Below are positions 11,009 to 24,167 of a DNA stretch of 64,000 nucleotides, piece by piece. The stretch comes from Nitzschia sp. DOCU1 (taxonomy: Eukaryota; Bacillariophyta; Bacillariophyceae; Bacillariales; Bacillariaceae): the NCBI GenBank assembly GCA_951394045.1, contig OX595990.1:2472549-2536548 (forward strand), in the 5' to 3' direction. A program made the translations under genes and the position numbers. Within the stretch, counting starts at the first letter, position 1. The number at the start of each line of letters is the position of its first letter. The notes under the pieces are model-generated. The model was not told the origin of the DNA and did no database searches. It was given only the letters and a program-made list of their open reading frames with translations.

Positions 11009-11670
11009 GGATGACACTTTCCTTGACTTGACTGCTAAACAAATTATTTATATGCGAAGAATTCGCGATGAAGGTCCAGTTTATGCTCACACCACGAACT
11101 CTTCCTCGAAGAGGACAGATACTCGTGCATCTTTATAAAGAGAAATATCTCGATGTGAAGAGCGTTTGGAAGTGACGGATGCAAAATCAAGTCCCACAGT
11201 TTTTGGATACTGTCACTCATGAGGTGAAAATTGTGTCGTCGTGGTTGACTTGCACGGGCCGTGCTTGGGCTCAGTAGATTGCAAATATTTTTTGCTGCAT
11301 CATCCTGGTATTTGATGGTCCTCCGTCCAATAAATGACGCCCAGCACCTGTTGTTGGTGATCTTTACGCTCCTCTAGAAAGATCTGGATATCTTGAATCA
11401 TTGCTCCAGGTGGCGTACACATTGTCGTGCCTCGTGCCTGTTTGCTTCCGTCAAGAAGTGCAGCGACTTGAAGTTCTTCGTAGCGCACTAACGCGTATTT
11501 GATGAAGAAAAACAACAAGACACGTTGAACCCTGCTTGTGGAGGGGAACTGCCGTGATGTCGATGGGCAGCAATACATATAAGCTCGTCGGTGTATTGGA
11601 GGATGCCATGGGAGAAGATACAAAGTTTGTCGGAGAAGTTTCCACCGTGAACAAGAGCGATACGCCAAAG
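11009..11670 (+). pseudogene. Decayed partial copy of the UGP-PGM gene
   Basis: Several stretches match the intact downstream gene closely at nucleotide level but in broken frames. The start (GACACTTTCCTTGACTTGAC and onward) matches the exon-2 segment near 12719. The segment 11395-11530 matches about 13545-13675 (GTCAAGAAGTGCAGCGAC is shared). The segment 11530-11670 matches about 13675-13860; one short ORF still reads TYKLVGVLEDAMGEDTKFVG against [11 protein letters not shown] and [15 protein letters not shown] in the real gene. The copy is shortened, lacks most of the region between, and carries stops and indels. It lies upstream in the same orientation, so it looks like an old tandem duplication. 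The 304 bp between the histone-fold gene and this remnant show no gene. Confidence 0.75.
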
Positions 11671-12289
11671 GACGGGCGAGTTGGATCTCACGACTGCCTA
11701 AATCTAGACAAATTGCTGTTAACTATCCCAAGCTCGAAACAGCGTTTGATCCACGTCGTAGATGAGTGTAAGTTCTTTCATCTTGGTGATATCGATACAA
11801 AGCCACGGTCATCTTAGAGTAACCTTGGGCATCTCCGCTTTCCTCGAAGATTCGTTCCGGAAAAGGGAGTCGGTCGTCAGCGAACAACCGTCGGCGGAGT
11901 CTTTTTGGATGATGTTTTTGTCTACGAGAGGGACATCTGCTTTTTCCCGACAAGACGTGGTTTGAAGTCGATCCCACAGCTGTGACAAAATATGGCAAGC
12001 CAAAATAGCGTTCCATGATTGGCCACCCCGCTCGCGAACATGCATTCTTCGGCGTCTATCCCACTTACGTCACAGTCAGTAGACAGCTGGCGTTGCACTC
12101 TACGTAGAGGAAATCTTTCAAGTCGCCACGCACTCCCACGCACGCTTGAGTCTTTCGCACGGCCCAAAGATTTGCATCCGCCTAATATTAGATTCTCGTC
12201 GTCGGTCGTCGTTGTTAGCATTCCTTTTCAATTTTCTGCAGAGAGGGTTATAATAACTTGACAACGCCAAGTTACAACAATCTGTGAAG
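11671..12289. promoter_or_regulatory. Upstream region of UGP-PGM gene
   Basis: About 620 bp between the pseudogene remnant and the start codon. No ORF here has a recognisable product. It should hold the UGP-PGM promoter. Confidence 0.4.
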
Positions 12290-15778
<3,489 letters not shown>

Positions 15779-16774
15779 ATTGATTCCGTCTTGATGGAAA
15801 TGCGAGTGGTGCGCCGCGTAGTGAATACGTGAATCGTTCCATCTAGCTAACATCGCACTCATACATCTTAATGACAAAATTGCACCTGAATTTGTAGTTT
15901 TTGACTTGTAAAGAGGAAGAAGTCCTCGTCTCGGAACGTTTGCTGGACGAAGCTAATAGTTTCTATAGAGCATTCATTCTGCACGATACCGATCGCGACG
16001 AAGAAGGGCTCCGACCGTCCATGCAAGCTTAAGAATTGCCTTGTTAAATGTCAGTTGTGGGCAGTCGCTTTCAGTGGTCGCTAGGGGTTGCAATTTTGCT
16101 CGCTGGATAGGCATCGCTGTTTGAACCCACTTGCACTGATTTCTGTAGCATTGCTATGATACCCATCATAGCTTGCGTGCCGTGGTAGAACTGTCATCTA
16201 CGGTACCTTTGCATCTACAAAGCATATAGACAACAATTAGTATGCTTCTCTGACTTCAGCAATCGTGATCGCCGGGCCAGCCTCCTCCTGAAAAAATAAC
16301 AACCAGTGTTCAACGGCCATCTTGCACGCGCCTTCCTCTCCCCCCTTCAACTCAGTTTCCTCAAAATCGCTCCCACGATTGGTTAAAAGTAACCCGCTTG
16401 GGTCGAAGCAAATTACAGGGGTTCTAAGTTCATCGTTGTAGATGACCGCCGGCCAGCGCTAGCCGGCCAAAAGAGAAAGTCAGCCGCTCTCATTTCTTCA
16501 TCACAACCATCGTAACAACGTCAGGTTCAAAACCACTTTTTCTAACTACGTAATTTCGTCGTCTTGCCCTGTTCCCATTCTCAACGACGACCATAAGCTC
16601 ATCGAACAGTCCTTGCTTTACGTGCATCCTTGTGTTACGATCGCTATCTTATCTATCCTTGTAGCTATCGATATAAGATTGCCTCGAACCAAGACCTGAA
16701 TTGACCGCCTTGCGAAACAGAACAAGTATCACCCCAGAATTCTTCTGATTGACACCATAACTTAAAACGCAATC
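15779..16774. other. Intergenic, 3' flank of UGP-PGM and promoter of the Myb-like gene
   Basis: About 1 kb without a supportable gene. No RNA gene or repeat recognised. The last few hundred bases probably act as promoter and 5' UTR for the gene starting at 16775. Confidence 0.4.
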
Positions 16775-17461
16775 ATGGCAGAAACAACTATTAACAGAGC
16801 AGATTCAAATTTCAAGAAAGGCGCGTGGACCGAAGAAGAACATAATCTTTTCATTGAATGTCTGAAGACCCACGGGAGAGACATCAAAAAGCTTCAGGCT
16901 GCTGTTCCTACCAGAAGTAAAGGTCAAATTCAGACCCATTATCACCATCATATTGCCAAGCACCTCGACGAAAAATCATGGGATGAAATGCTGAGCTCTC
17001 CAACGTATCAACGGAAGCGAAAGAATGCAGAGGACGAGGTCGCATCCGCGAAGAAAACCAAAGGAGGCGAAAAGGTGGCGGGAACGTCCGCCACGAAGAA
17101 GGCTGCCACCACTCCTGCAAAAGTCCGTGTGATGCAGACATCGCCAAGGCCCACGCCCAAATCGTCTGCCTCCAAGAAGACTCCCTCATCCAAAGGCGTA
17201 GACCTTATTCCCTCTGGAGGCAAGTCCAAGAAAGTTTCGCCCCCCAAACGTTCGCCCGCCAAGAAGGAGACTTCAAAGCCAGAAAAGGTAGACCCAGTTA
17301 CCAAAGACTCTACGGCGGGAATGGAGTTGGAGGAAACCAGTTCGTCAACATCTCAAGCCGTCATCCAATTCTTGCGACGCGAAGAAGTTCAGACTATCGC
17401 TGCTGGCTTAGTTGGTTTTTTGGTCGTCTTTGCTGTCAAAAGGTTCGTGGGGGTGAACTAA
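16775..17461 (+). CDS. Single-repeat Myb/SANT protein with C-terminal membrane anchor
   Basis: Single exon, 228 residues. Residues 13-63 form one Myb/SANT repeat (KKGAWTEEEHNLFIECLKTH, then GRDIKKLQAAVPTRSKGQIQ and THYHHHIAKH). The second and third tryptophans are replaced, as in plant-type single-repeat (SHAQKYF-related) Mybs. Residues 80-190 are Lys/Ser/Pro-rich, low complexity and probably disordered, with several possible nuclear signals. Residues about 205-221 (VQTIAAGLVGFLVVFAV) are a hydrophobic helix followed by KRFVGVN, which looks like a tail anchor. A DNA-binding Myb held to a membrane suggests either a dormant factor released by proteolysis or a nuclear-envelope protein; both are inference. 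The ATG is preceded by AATC and is the first in frame. Confidence 0.75.
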   Translation: MAETTINRADSNFKKGAWTEEEHNLFIECLKTHGRDIKKLQAAVPTRSKGQIQTHYHHHIAKHLDEKSWDEMLSSPTYQRKRKNAEDEVASAKKTKGGEKVAGTSATKKAATTPAKVRVMQTSPRPTPKSSASKKTPSSKGVDLIPSGGKSKKVSPPKRSPAKKETSKPEKVDPVTKDSTAGMELEETSSSTSQAVIQFLRREEVQTIAAGLVGFLVVFAVKRFVGVN

Positions 17462-17938
17462 TGGAGCAATGCGGCAATTGGAAATGGTTCTTTGCCATAT
17501 TAGTCGTTCAACAGAAGATTGTCTTCAACAACTACTACTAGTAGAGGGTATGCCCGTGTGTAGTTTGTTAATATACGTAAAGACTTGTTTGGATAGGGGA
17601 TTGAAAAAGTGAGTGAGTTCAGTCACGCTTTGAGCCCTTTTACTCCTTGCCGTCGGGCCGAGAAGCGTTGCGGTACTATTTCCATAGCCCCCTCTACTAT
17701 TAAAACAGTGCAGAGCGCGAGCTATCCAGTTAGCAGCTACCCTGACGATGAAACGGAACGATCTCTCTAGAGTAGGAATGACGTGATTCCAACGTCAAAT
17801 AGATTTAGATTTAATGTCAATCATAGCAAATTTCGGCATGGGACTACATAAAGTCTCCATGTTTATTTATTCTTGGATCTCCAAGTGCCAATGGCAGCAC
17901 AATATTGCCGCTTGCAGCAAACAAAGCGTTCACACGTT
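17462..17938. other. 3' intergenic between convergent genes
   Basis: 477 bp between the stop of the Myb-like gene and the stop of the leftward NmrA-like gene. Nothing recognisable beyond probable 3' UTRs. Confidence 0.4.
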
Positions 17939-20054
17939 CTATCGCAACCCCAACTTTTCTCGAAAGGAAGGATTGTCTCTGTTTTGTTCGACCCAACGTT
18001 TCAAGTTCCGCGCAGTAGGTACCAATTGAAGTGTCTTGGCTACCGAATGTCGTGCCATGATGGCCTTGGAGTCCGAGAGGCGAGCAAACATTTGCCCCAG
18101 ATCTTTCATGTAGGTATCCGTGGCTTCCACCCAGTCCTTAGTGTCGACAGTCTCAGTTTCAACGCTATGCTCGGAAAAGACGTCCTGGAAAATTTCCTGA
18201 ACTTCTGACACTGTCACAAAGTCGGTGACGAGTCCAATCTCATGCCCCGCAAAGCATTCATAGGAATCAAAGATATTGGCCACGGCCGGTCCGAGTTCTT
18301 CGACACTCATACACATGATTTTGTGTCCATTCAAAGACGGTAGCTTCAAGACGAGTTTTTCGCGGCCTTCCCCATCCTGACGCACTTCCATCATTTCAAA
18401 GAATGCCTCGGAATAGCATGGCATCAATACAAAGGTTACACTTAATTGTTTGCTTCGAGCATAGGCGGCAGTTCGTGCCTTGGCCGACAACTCCAAGAGT
18501 TCGCGATGAGGAAGGTCAGTATCGACATTTTCACTTCCTTCCATGGTCGAAAACACCATGTGTTTGACATTGCCTTCACAGGCGTCAATGACATTCCGAG
18601 CATGACGTTCTTCGACTTCTGGGTCGACCGTAAGAGTGATTTGGGTTTCTTGCAAGTCGGCTACTAAAAAGGCTCCATCCATACCCTCGACGGCCTGACG
18701 ACAGGACGCTAGATCATCAAAGTCTGCCTGACAAAAGGTAACGCGAGCCGGATCCAACGCAATGACTTCTTGTACTTCTGGACTTGTCAAATCTCGACGA
18801 GTCGTACAACGAACTTGGTACGATTTTCGCGTATCTGCCAAGAGTCCCTTGACGACACTTTTTCCTTGTGGCGACAGGGCGCCAAAGACACAAATTTTGG
18901 TCAATTCAGGCGTATCCAAATCCAATCCCACTCGACTAAAGGCCGTAGCGTCACTGTGAGCCAATAACCAACTTGAGAATACGAGGGGTGCTCGTGGTGC
19001 CAAAATTTGGCGAGTCAATTCGACATTGTGCTCCAATTCTTTAGGCTTGCTTCCTAGAAATTGACACATTTGTGCCATGGCTGGAGCCGATGCAAAGTCT
19101 AGTGAGGCCACTTCGGACGGCAACAAGGGATTGTAAATGACATCTTTTCCATACAAATCCGAAAACTGGGCCGCAATTTCATCCATGGAAATTCGTTCCG
19201 CCGCGACTCGCAGATTTTGACCCTTGTATTTCGAGGCCTGTTCCGACACGTTCACTACAATCCTTCCCAGGTCCGACACGCTCATCATGTCTAGTGGGGT
19301 AGAACCATGTCCAAAGGAAGCACACAATTCCCATTGTGTCTTTCCATCGTTGGGAAGTGGCGCAAAGAATGCCAAGAAATTACTATAAAAGAAGGGCGTC
19401 GTCAGCAAAATGAGTTGCAATTCAGGAGTCTCCTTGAGGAGTTCCTGGGCAGCTTGAGCTCCCTTTCCTTTGGCTAAAGAACGACGGAGAGAAATCATGG
19501 TTAGACAGTACCACAAGGCAAACATGGCAATACTGTGCTATACAACGGTACGTACCCGAAAAGTGTGGAACTATGCTGCCATCATCCAACGGCTCGATCC
19601 ACGTTTCGCCCTGTTCCAGCTTTTGTTCACACAATTCTTGCACATTGTCTTGCGTTGAAAAGACAACGGTGCGTGGCAATCCATCCTGCTGATAGACTTG
19701 CTTCAAGGTGGTAAAAAATTGCACAATGGTTTGAAATTCTTCTTCTTGAGCGGCTTGATAGCCACCTCCCACTTCCACGGGCATTTCCGTAGTCGTCGTC
19801 ACAAAGATCGTTTGTGCCTTTGTGCTCGTTAAAGCTTGTCGAACGTCCTTGGGATTGCCCAAGGAGCCTTCTAACAAGATGCATTGCAAGGCATCGGATA
19901 AATACTGATCTTGGACGGTGGCATTACTAGACGTAAAGCCATAGACGGGGGAATACCCAGCATCGACAAAGCCTTCCAGGACACTCCGACCTTGCTCTCC
20001 CGAGGCTCCAAAGACCAAGGCCGGTTTACTACTAGTGGAAGGAATAGGTTCCAT
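17939..20054 (-). CDS. Tandem NmrA-like NAD(P)-binding protein
   Basis: 677 residues from two exons, 20054-19556 and 19473-17939, with an 82-bp intron (GTACGT donor, TTCTTTAG acceptor, phase 1). Two Rossmann-type units lie in tandem. The first begins at residue 13 with LVFGASGEQGRSVLEGF, a clean GxxGxxG dinucleotide loop. The second begins near residue 360 with ICVFGALSPQGKSVVKGL, where the first Gly of the loop remains but the middle one is lost (GALSPQG). Each continues with the NmrA-family layout (ADFDDLASCRQAVEGMDGAF in the second). Family members are redox sensors or atypical short-chain reductases; no SDR Tyr-x-x-x-Lys site is evident, so a sensor or regulatory role is as likely as catalysis. 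I chose ATG 20054 because the fold starts at once; the frame is open to 20309. Confidence 0.82.
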
Positions 20055-20736
20055 GGTGAAAACTGTTTGTTTTTCGTTGAATTCGTTATTAGTTTTGCTT
20101 TGAGTATTTCGTTTTCTTTGGATGATCGTTGACGTTGGTGTTCCTCTTTCGAGAGTGGGTTTGTCGTCGTCGTCGTGATGATGATGGATGAGAACACGCG
20201 ATCTTTCTCGCGGGCAAACAAGGGCAACCACGATGCGATGGGGTTCGCATTCCTCGCTCGCCATCACTGAGATGGCATATTCATGTCGGTACGTATGTAT
20301 GTGATGCATATAGTTACCTGGTGGTCATCGCGTGACCCCGCCATTTTTGGAATTTCTCCCATCCTCTTTTCGTCCTGGGCAAAGGAAGGAATTTTTGACG
20401 CCGACACGCATGGATGTACTGCTGGAGAATCAATCCTCACAGAAACCATCAGAGAAGTCAAGGAAGCTCATCTCCTGATTCATTACGATTACCACATCTA
20501 TCGGTGAAGAAAGCATTTTATTCATTGTTGAAGCCGTCAGAATAGCTTGAAGACAAGAATAGCAACCAAAGTTCCCCAGGGCTCATCTGCTGTCTGCAAT
20601 TTTTGTTTCGTTTGGGACGGGGGGAGAATCCAACCAACGATACACATCAGGTGATTTGTGGTTGGTCGTGTTTCATTCATTTTTTGCAAAATCATTGATT
20701 CCAGTCCACGAGCGGCTGGCTGTCTCATCCGAAACC
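20055..20736. promoter_or_regulatory. Divergent intergenic region
   Basis: 682 bp between the start of the leftward NmrA-like gene and the start of the rightward gene at 20737; both promoters must lie here. Open frames in this stretch are in-frame extensions of the two genes or chance ORFs. Confidence 0.45.
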
Positions 20737-22713
20737 ATGTCGGCCACAACAACAACTACTACTACTACTGATAGAAGAACCCATTGGCGAGAAGATGTGG
20801 TGGTCGAAATCATTGAAATACCCCGTCTCGACGACGAAACAAAAGCCGTCTTGTTTTACAACAAAATCGATTATCACGAGTTTCAAGAAGCCGAACAACG
20901 ACGATATGATAAAATGATGATGAAACAAATCCAAGCCATGGTCCAGCAGGCCATGGCGCCTCAAATCCAACAAGCCATGGATCGGGGAGCGACGCCGGAA
21001 GAATTGGAAGCCATGATGCCACAAACGACGGAAGAAATTTTTGCCTTGTTGGGAGGAATTCCCACGCCGGCCATGCCACCACCACCCAAGGCCATGACGT
21101 CCGAAACGATTGTTCCTAAATCGGATCCAGCACTAGCAGAAGCAGCAGCCGAAATTCAGGAAGTAGTTGTTACAGAACCACCCTTGCCGGATGCATTCAG
21201 TGATACAATAATATCAGAGGAAATCAGTCCCGATAATCTGACGGACGACGACATCTATGCACTTTTGGGGGTCGAATTGGACCACGGAGAAAGCAGCAGA
21301 GAAAATGTTTCGGAACAAATGCAGCATCCAGTCGAACCATTATCCACTGACGGCCCATCAGAATCGGACGAAAATACTTCTCCTTCAAAACACGATATTG
21401 ACGAATTCGATTTGGATCGTTCGGCCGAAGCAAAGAATGTCATCGACGACCACGACGACAACGATAAGCCCGGAGGATCATCTAGACTTGATGGCGGTGG
21501 TGGTGGTATCGATCATGAGTCTGACTCGAGCCTGAACATTGACCGCGATATTCTGGTGGACACGAAGACAGTTAATACCAATATGTCAGTTCCCATGAAC
21601 GAATCCACCACTTCGATCCACGAAGAACTCAATGAAATGTTTGGAACTTCCATGTCCTCCGATGTTCATCTCGAGGACTTGATACCAAAGGCAGGTGCAG
21701 CAGCACCGCCCGACGGCGACAAAACGAAAGCCAAGTATAACTTGGACGAATGGCTGAGCAGTGATGATGAAGACGAGCCACTAGTGTCTGAAAACGAAAT
21801 CTTTCAAGAAGCTAGGGAGGATTTGACTCTGGAGACAAAGCTGCATGCATCGCTTCCTAAAAACTTTTTGTCTGGACCAAGAAACACGAGGAGTTCCATT
21901 ACATATTCGGGTCAAAAACATTATTCTGAAGAAGGTTACGACGAAAAACAATTGGAATTGGGATCGGGGGAAAGTTCGGTCAAGTACACGGAAGGGAAGG
22001 CTGCAATAGGGAATCACGAAGGAGATCCGCAGAATGGCGACGCATCCAAACAAAGTACAGGCACGCAACAGGTAGACCAGAGGACCACCTCGTCAACCGA
22101 GGCGCTGTGGGGAAAGGCTATTGCGAAAGAAACCAAGAAAGTTCCTGCGGCCGCACCAGATGCCACAGAGGACGGCCCTTCCGAGCTAGATCCCGAATCG
22201 CATACAGCGACCTCGCCCAAGGGACGGAAAAAGGTACCTGCAAAACAGACAAGCCACGGCTCATCACCCAAGATACGGCACAAATTTAGCACCAAGGCGA
22301 AAGATTCGCCCCCCAACCCGAAATCCTCAACGGAAGTACAGAAAAGGACACGATCAAGAAGTGTCGATGTGCAGGGAAGTGGACGACCGAGCGATAAAGA
22401 TCGCCGAGCTGGGCGAAAGCCGTCTGCAACAATGAAGAGGAGTAATTCGGATCGTGAATTGGCGAATTGTAAAAACGAGGAGGAAAATCATGATGTCAAG
22501 ATTGCAAATGGAAAAAGAACTGGCCAAAAGCCCGCGAAATCTCATTCCACCCATCGCAAGGATACCAAGACGATAGAAGGCCACCGAAAAGATTACGAGG
22601 TCCATGGTGGATGGGGCAATCCATTGGAGTTTAGCGCCAGCCCTAAGGGGTCCTCATCACACACGAGAGAGAGGCGAAAGACTCCTGGTAAGGAGGTCAC
22701 TAATTCGGCTTAG
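20737..22713 (+). CDS. Large disordered protein with N-terminal IPRLDD / FYN acidic-aromatic motif
   Basis: Single-exon ORF, 658 residues from the ATG at 20737 (the same frame is open from 20656, but the Thr-rich start after 20737 fits better). Residues about 15-55 read WREDVVVEIIEIPRLDD, then a hydrophobic turn and FYNKIDYHEFQEAEQRRYDK. This aligns with the C-terminal motif of the two leftward proteins at 22882-23514 and 24168-25409. Next comes a Met/Gln-rich helix (KMMMKQIQAMVQQAMAPQIQ). The remainder is acidic and then Ser/Lys/Pro-rich and clearly disordered, with a short ordered patch LDEWLSSDDEDE. No enzymatic motif. I do not recognise a named family; the motif suggests a shared protein-protein interaction element. 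Confidence 0.65.
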   Translation: MSATTTTTTTTDRRTHWREDVVVEIIEIPRLDDETKAVLFYNKIDYHEFQEAEQRRYDKMMMKQIQAMVQQAMAPQIQQAMDRGATPEELEAMMPQTTEEIFALLGGIPTPAMPPPPKAMTSETIVPKSDPALAEAAAEIQEVVVTEPPLPDAFSDTIISEEISPDNLTDDDIYALLGVELDHGESSRENVSEQMQHPVEPLSTDGPSESDENTSPSKHDIDEFDLDRSAEAKNVIDDHDDNDKPGGSSRLDGGGGGIDHESDSSLNIDRDILVDTKTVNTNMSVPMNESTTSIHEELNEMFGTSMSSDVHLEDLIPKAGAAAPPDGDKTKAKYNLDEWLSSDDEDEPLVSENEIFQEAREDLTLETKLHASLPKNFLSGPRNTRSSITYSGQKHYSEEGYDEKQLELGSGESSVKYTEGKAAIGNHEGDPQNGDASKQSTGTQQVDQRTTSSTEALWGKAIAKETKKVPAAAPDATEDGPSELDPESHTATSPKGRKKVPAKQTSHGSSPKIRHKFSTKAKDSPPNPKSSTEVQKRTRSRSVDVQGSGRPSDKDRRAGRKPSATMKRSNSDRELANCKNEEENHDVKIANGKRTGQKPAKSHSTHRKDTKTIEGHRKDYEVHGGWGNPLEFSASPKGSSSHTRERRKTPGKEVTNSA

Positions 22714-22881
22714 ATTGTCTGAATGCGGAGAAAGAAAATGTTGATCTCATCCATATGCTAAAAAGAAGGTTGCAGCCACAAAGTATCAATCTTAAAGCAT
22801 AACACAATAGTCCCAAGAAAGTCATCCCCGTTGCGTGGCCGGCTTGAAAGTGAGCCCCTGAATTCCAGTTCAAGTTCCGTT

Positions 22882-23514
22882 TTAATCGTACTCATTAATG
22901 TCCAGACCAGCCTCTTCCATGAAAGCCTCGTATCGAAAGTTTGCCAGATCCTCCGAGGCCCAGAACATTTCCGCGATGCACGAGTTCCGCAGCCGACTGA
23001 TCTCATTCAGTTCTACTTCATCTGCAAAACGCAGATTTTTCACTATTTTGACCTTTTCTTCCTGCTTAGGTTCATAAAACGGGAGGGAGGCCTGAAGGGC
23101 ACTCATATTGGACATGCTCGATTCGCTCATCTCCTGATCTTCTCCAATCTCTTGCAAAGTAAGACTCTTTCTGCCACGCGTACGAGGACTAATGAAGGAT
23201 CCCAGACCACTGCCCCTCTTGCGTTGTTGGCCTGCAGGGCTTGGAACCGCGCGAGGTTGATTAGTGTCCTTGTCTCTTTTCTTTGGAGGAGTGGGTGGTC
23301 GAGCGTTCTCAGCAGAAGCGGGCGGTGGTGGAGGCGAAGCTGGTCTATCTGGAGGAGCAGGTCTTGGCATGCTCTTCGGTGCAGCATATGACATCGAACC
23401 TGCAAGCTGGTCGTCAAGTACGGAATCTTCTATTCGGGGGATAAATTCGATGCCTACTCGTTCGACAAAGGTAATTGGATCGACGATTCGCCGTGTAATC
23501 TTCATCTCGGGCAT
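22882..23514 (-). CDS. Disordered protein with N- and C-terminal conserved motifs (EEAGLD family)
   Basis: Single-exon ORF of 210 residues. The N terminus (MPEMKITRRIVDPITFVERV then GIEFIPRIEDS) and the C terminus (FADEVELNEISRL, then MFWASEDLANFRYEAFMEEA followed by GLDINEYD) are conserved in the next gene at 24168-25409. The middle (40-140) is Pro/Ser/Arg-rich, low complexity and probably disordered. Both end motifs contain an I-P/S-R-x-D/N-like core, so the protein may carry two diverged copies of one element. No catalytic residues recognised, no signal peptide. The gene converges with the 20737-22713 gene, 168 bp apart. Function unknown. Confidence 0.65.
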   Translation of the reverse strand: MPEMKITRRIVDPITFVERVGIEFIPRIEDSVLDDQLAGSMSYAAPKSMPRPAPPDRPASPPPPPASAENARPPTPPKKRDKDTNQPRAVPSPAGQQRKRGSGLGSFISPRTRGRKSLTLQEIGEDQEMSESSMSNMSALQASLPFYEPKQEEKVKIVKNLRFADEVELNEISRLRNSCIAEMFWASEDLANFRYEAFMEEAGLDINEYD

Positions 23515-24167
23515 GACAAGGAATCAAAAGTAATACTCGTGACAATCTGGTTTTGTCAACTTGACCCCACAGTCAAACACAACACACTTGATATGTTAAA
23601 TAATTGACTGTATGGCGCAGACCATGCAATTCCCTGGAATTTTAAGAGGAAAAGTTCAGGAGAATGGAGCTAACTTCAAACTGATCCGTGGCGTTATTTC
23701 ATTCCCCTGGACGTAATGCGAGACTTCATGCAGGCCCTTGGAGTTTTGATTGATGCCTGATAGTGCCAAAGTACAATAGTCGTCGATGATTTTGTTCCTC
23801 TCGGCCAAAATTTTGTGATCGTGTTTCTTGGAATGAGAGATGATGTCCGCCCATATTGGACCCAAACGACCACAGAAAGCTTCGACCAAGACGACTTGAC
23901 AACGGAACTGGTAGTAAACGATTCATTCGTATCGTAGTACTTCTGCCGAAGCAGGGTTCCGGCACTATACTCTCAATTCTTCTAACAGAAGTGCGTTTGC
24001 TTTATTGAATTTGGTCCTTGGTAGGTTGTTCTACCATTCTTGTTATTTCTCCAGGACAAACGGAAGCAATATAGCAGGATCCACAAATAAACGTGGCACA
24101 AGTCACCTTTCTATCATATAGTGAAAACTCAACAAACTCAAAATGCAAACAAGGATTTTAGAAACGG
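23515..24167. other. Intergenic between two paralogous leftward genes
   Basis: 653 bp; a promoter for the 22882-23514 gene is expected. Short ORFs only; no similarity to the flanking paralogues that would suggest a remnant copy. Confidence 0.4.

Noticed and set aside
10766..11009. Overlapping plus-strand ORFs between the histone-fold gene and the pseudogene
   Set aside because: No similarity to UGP-PGM exon 1 or 2 start or to any family; treated as chance.
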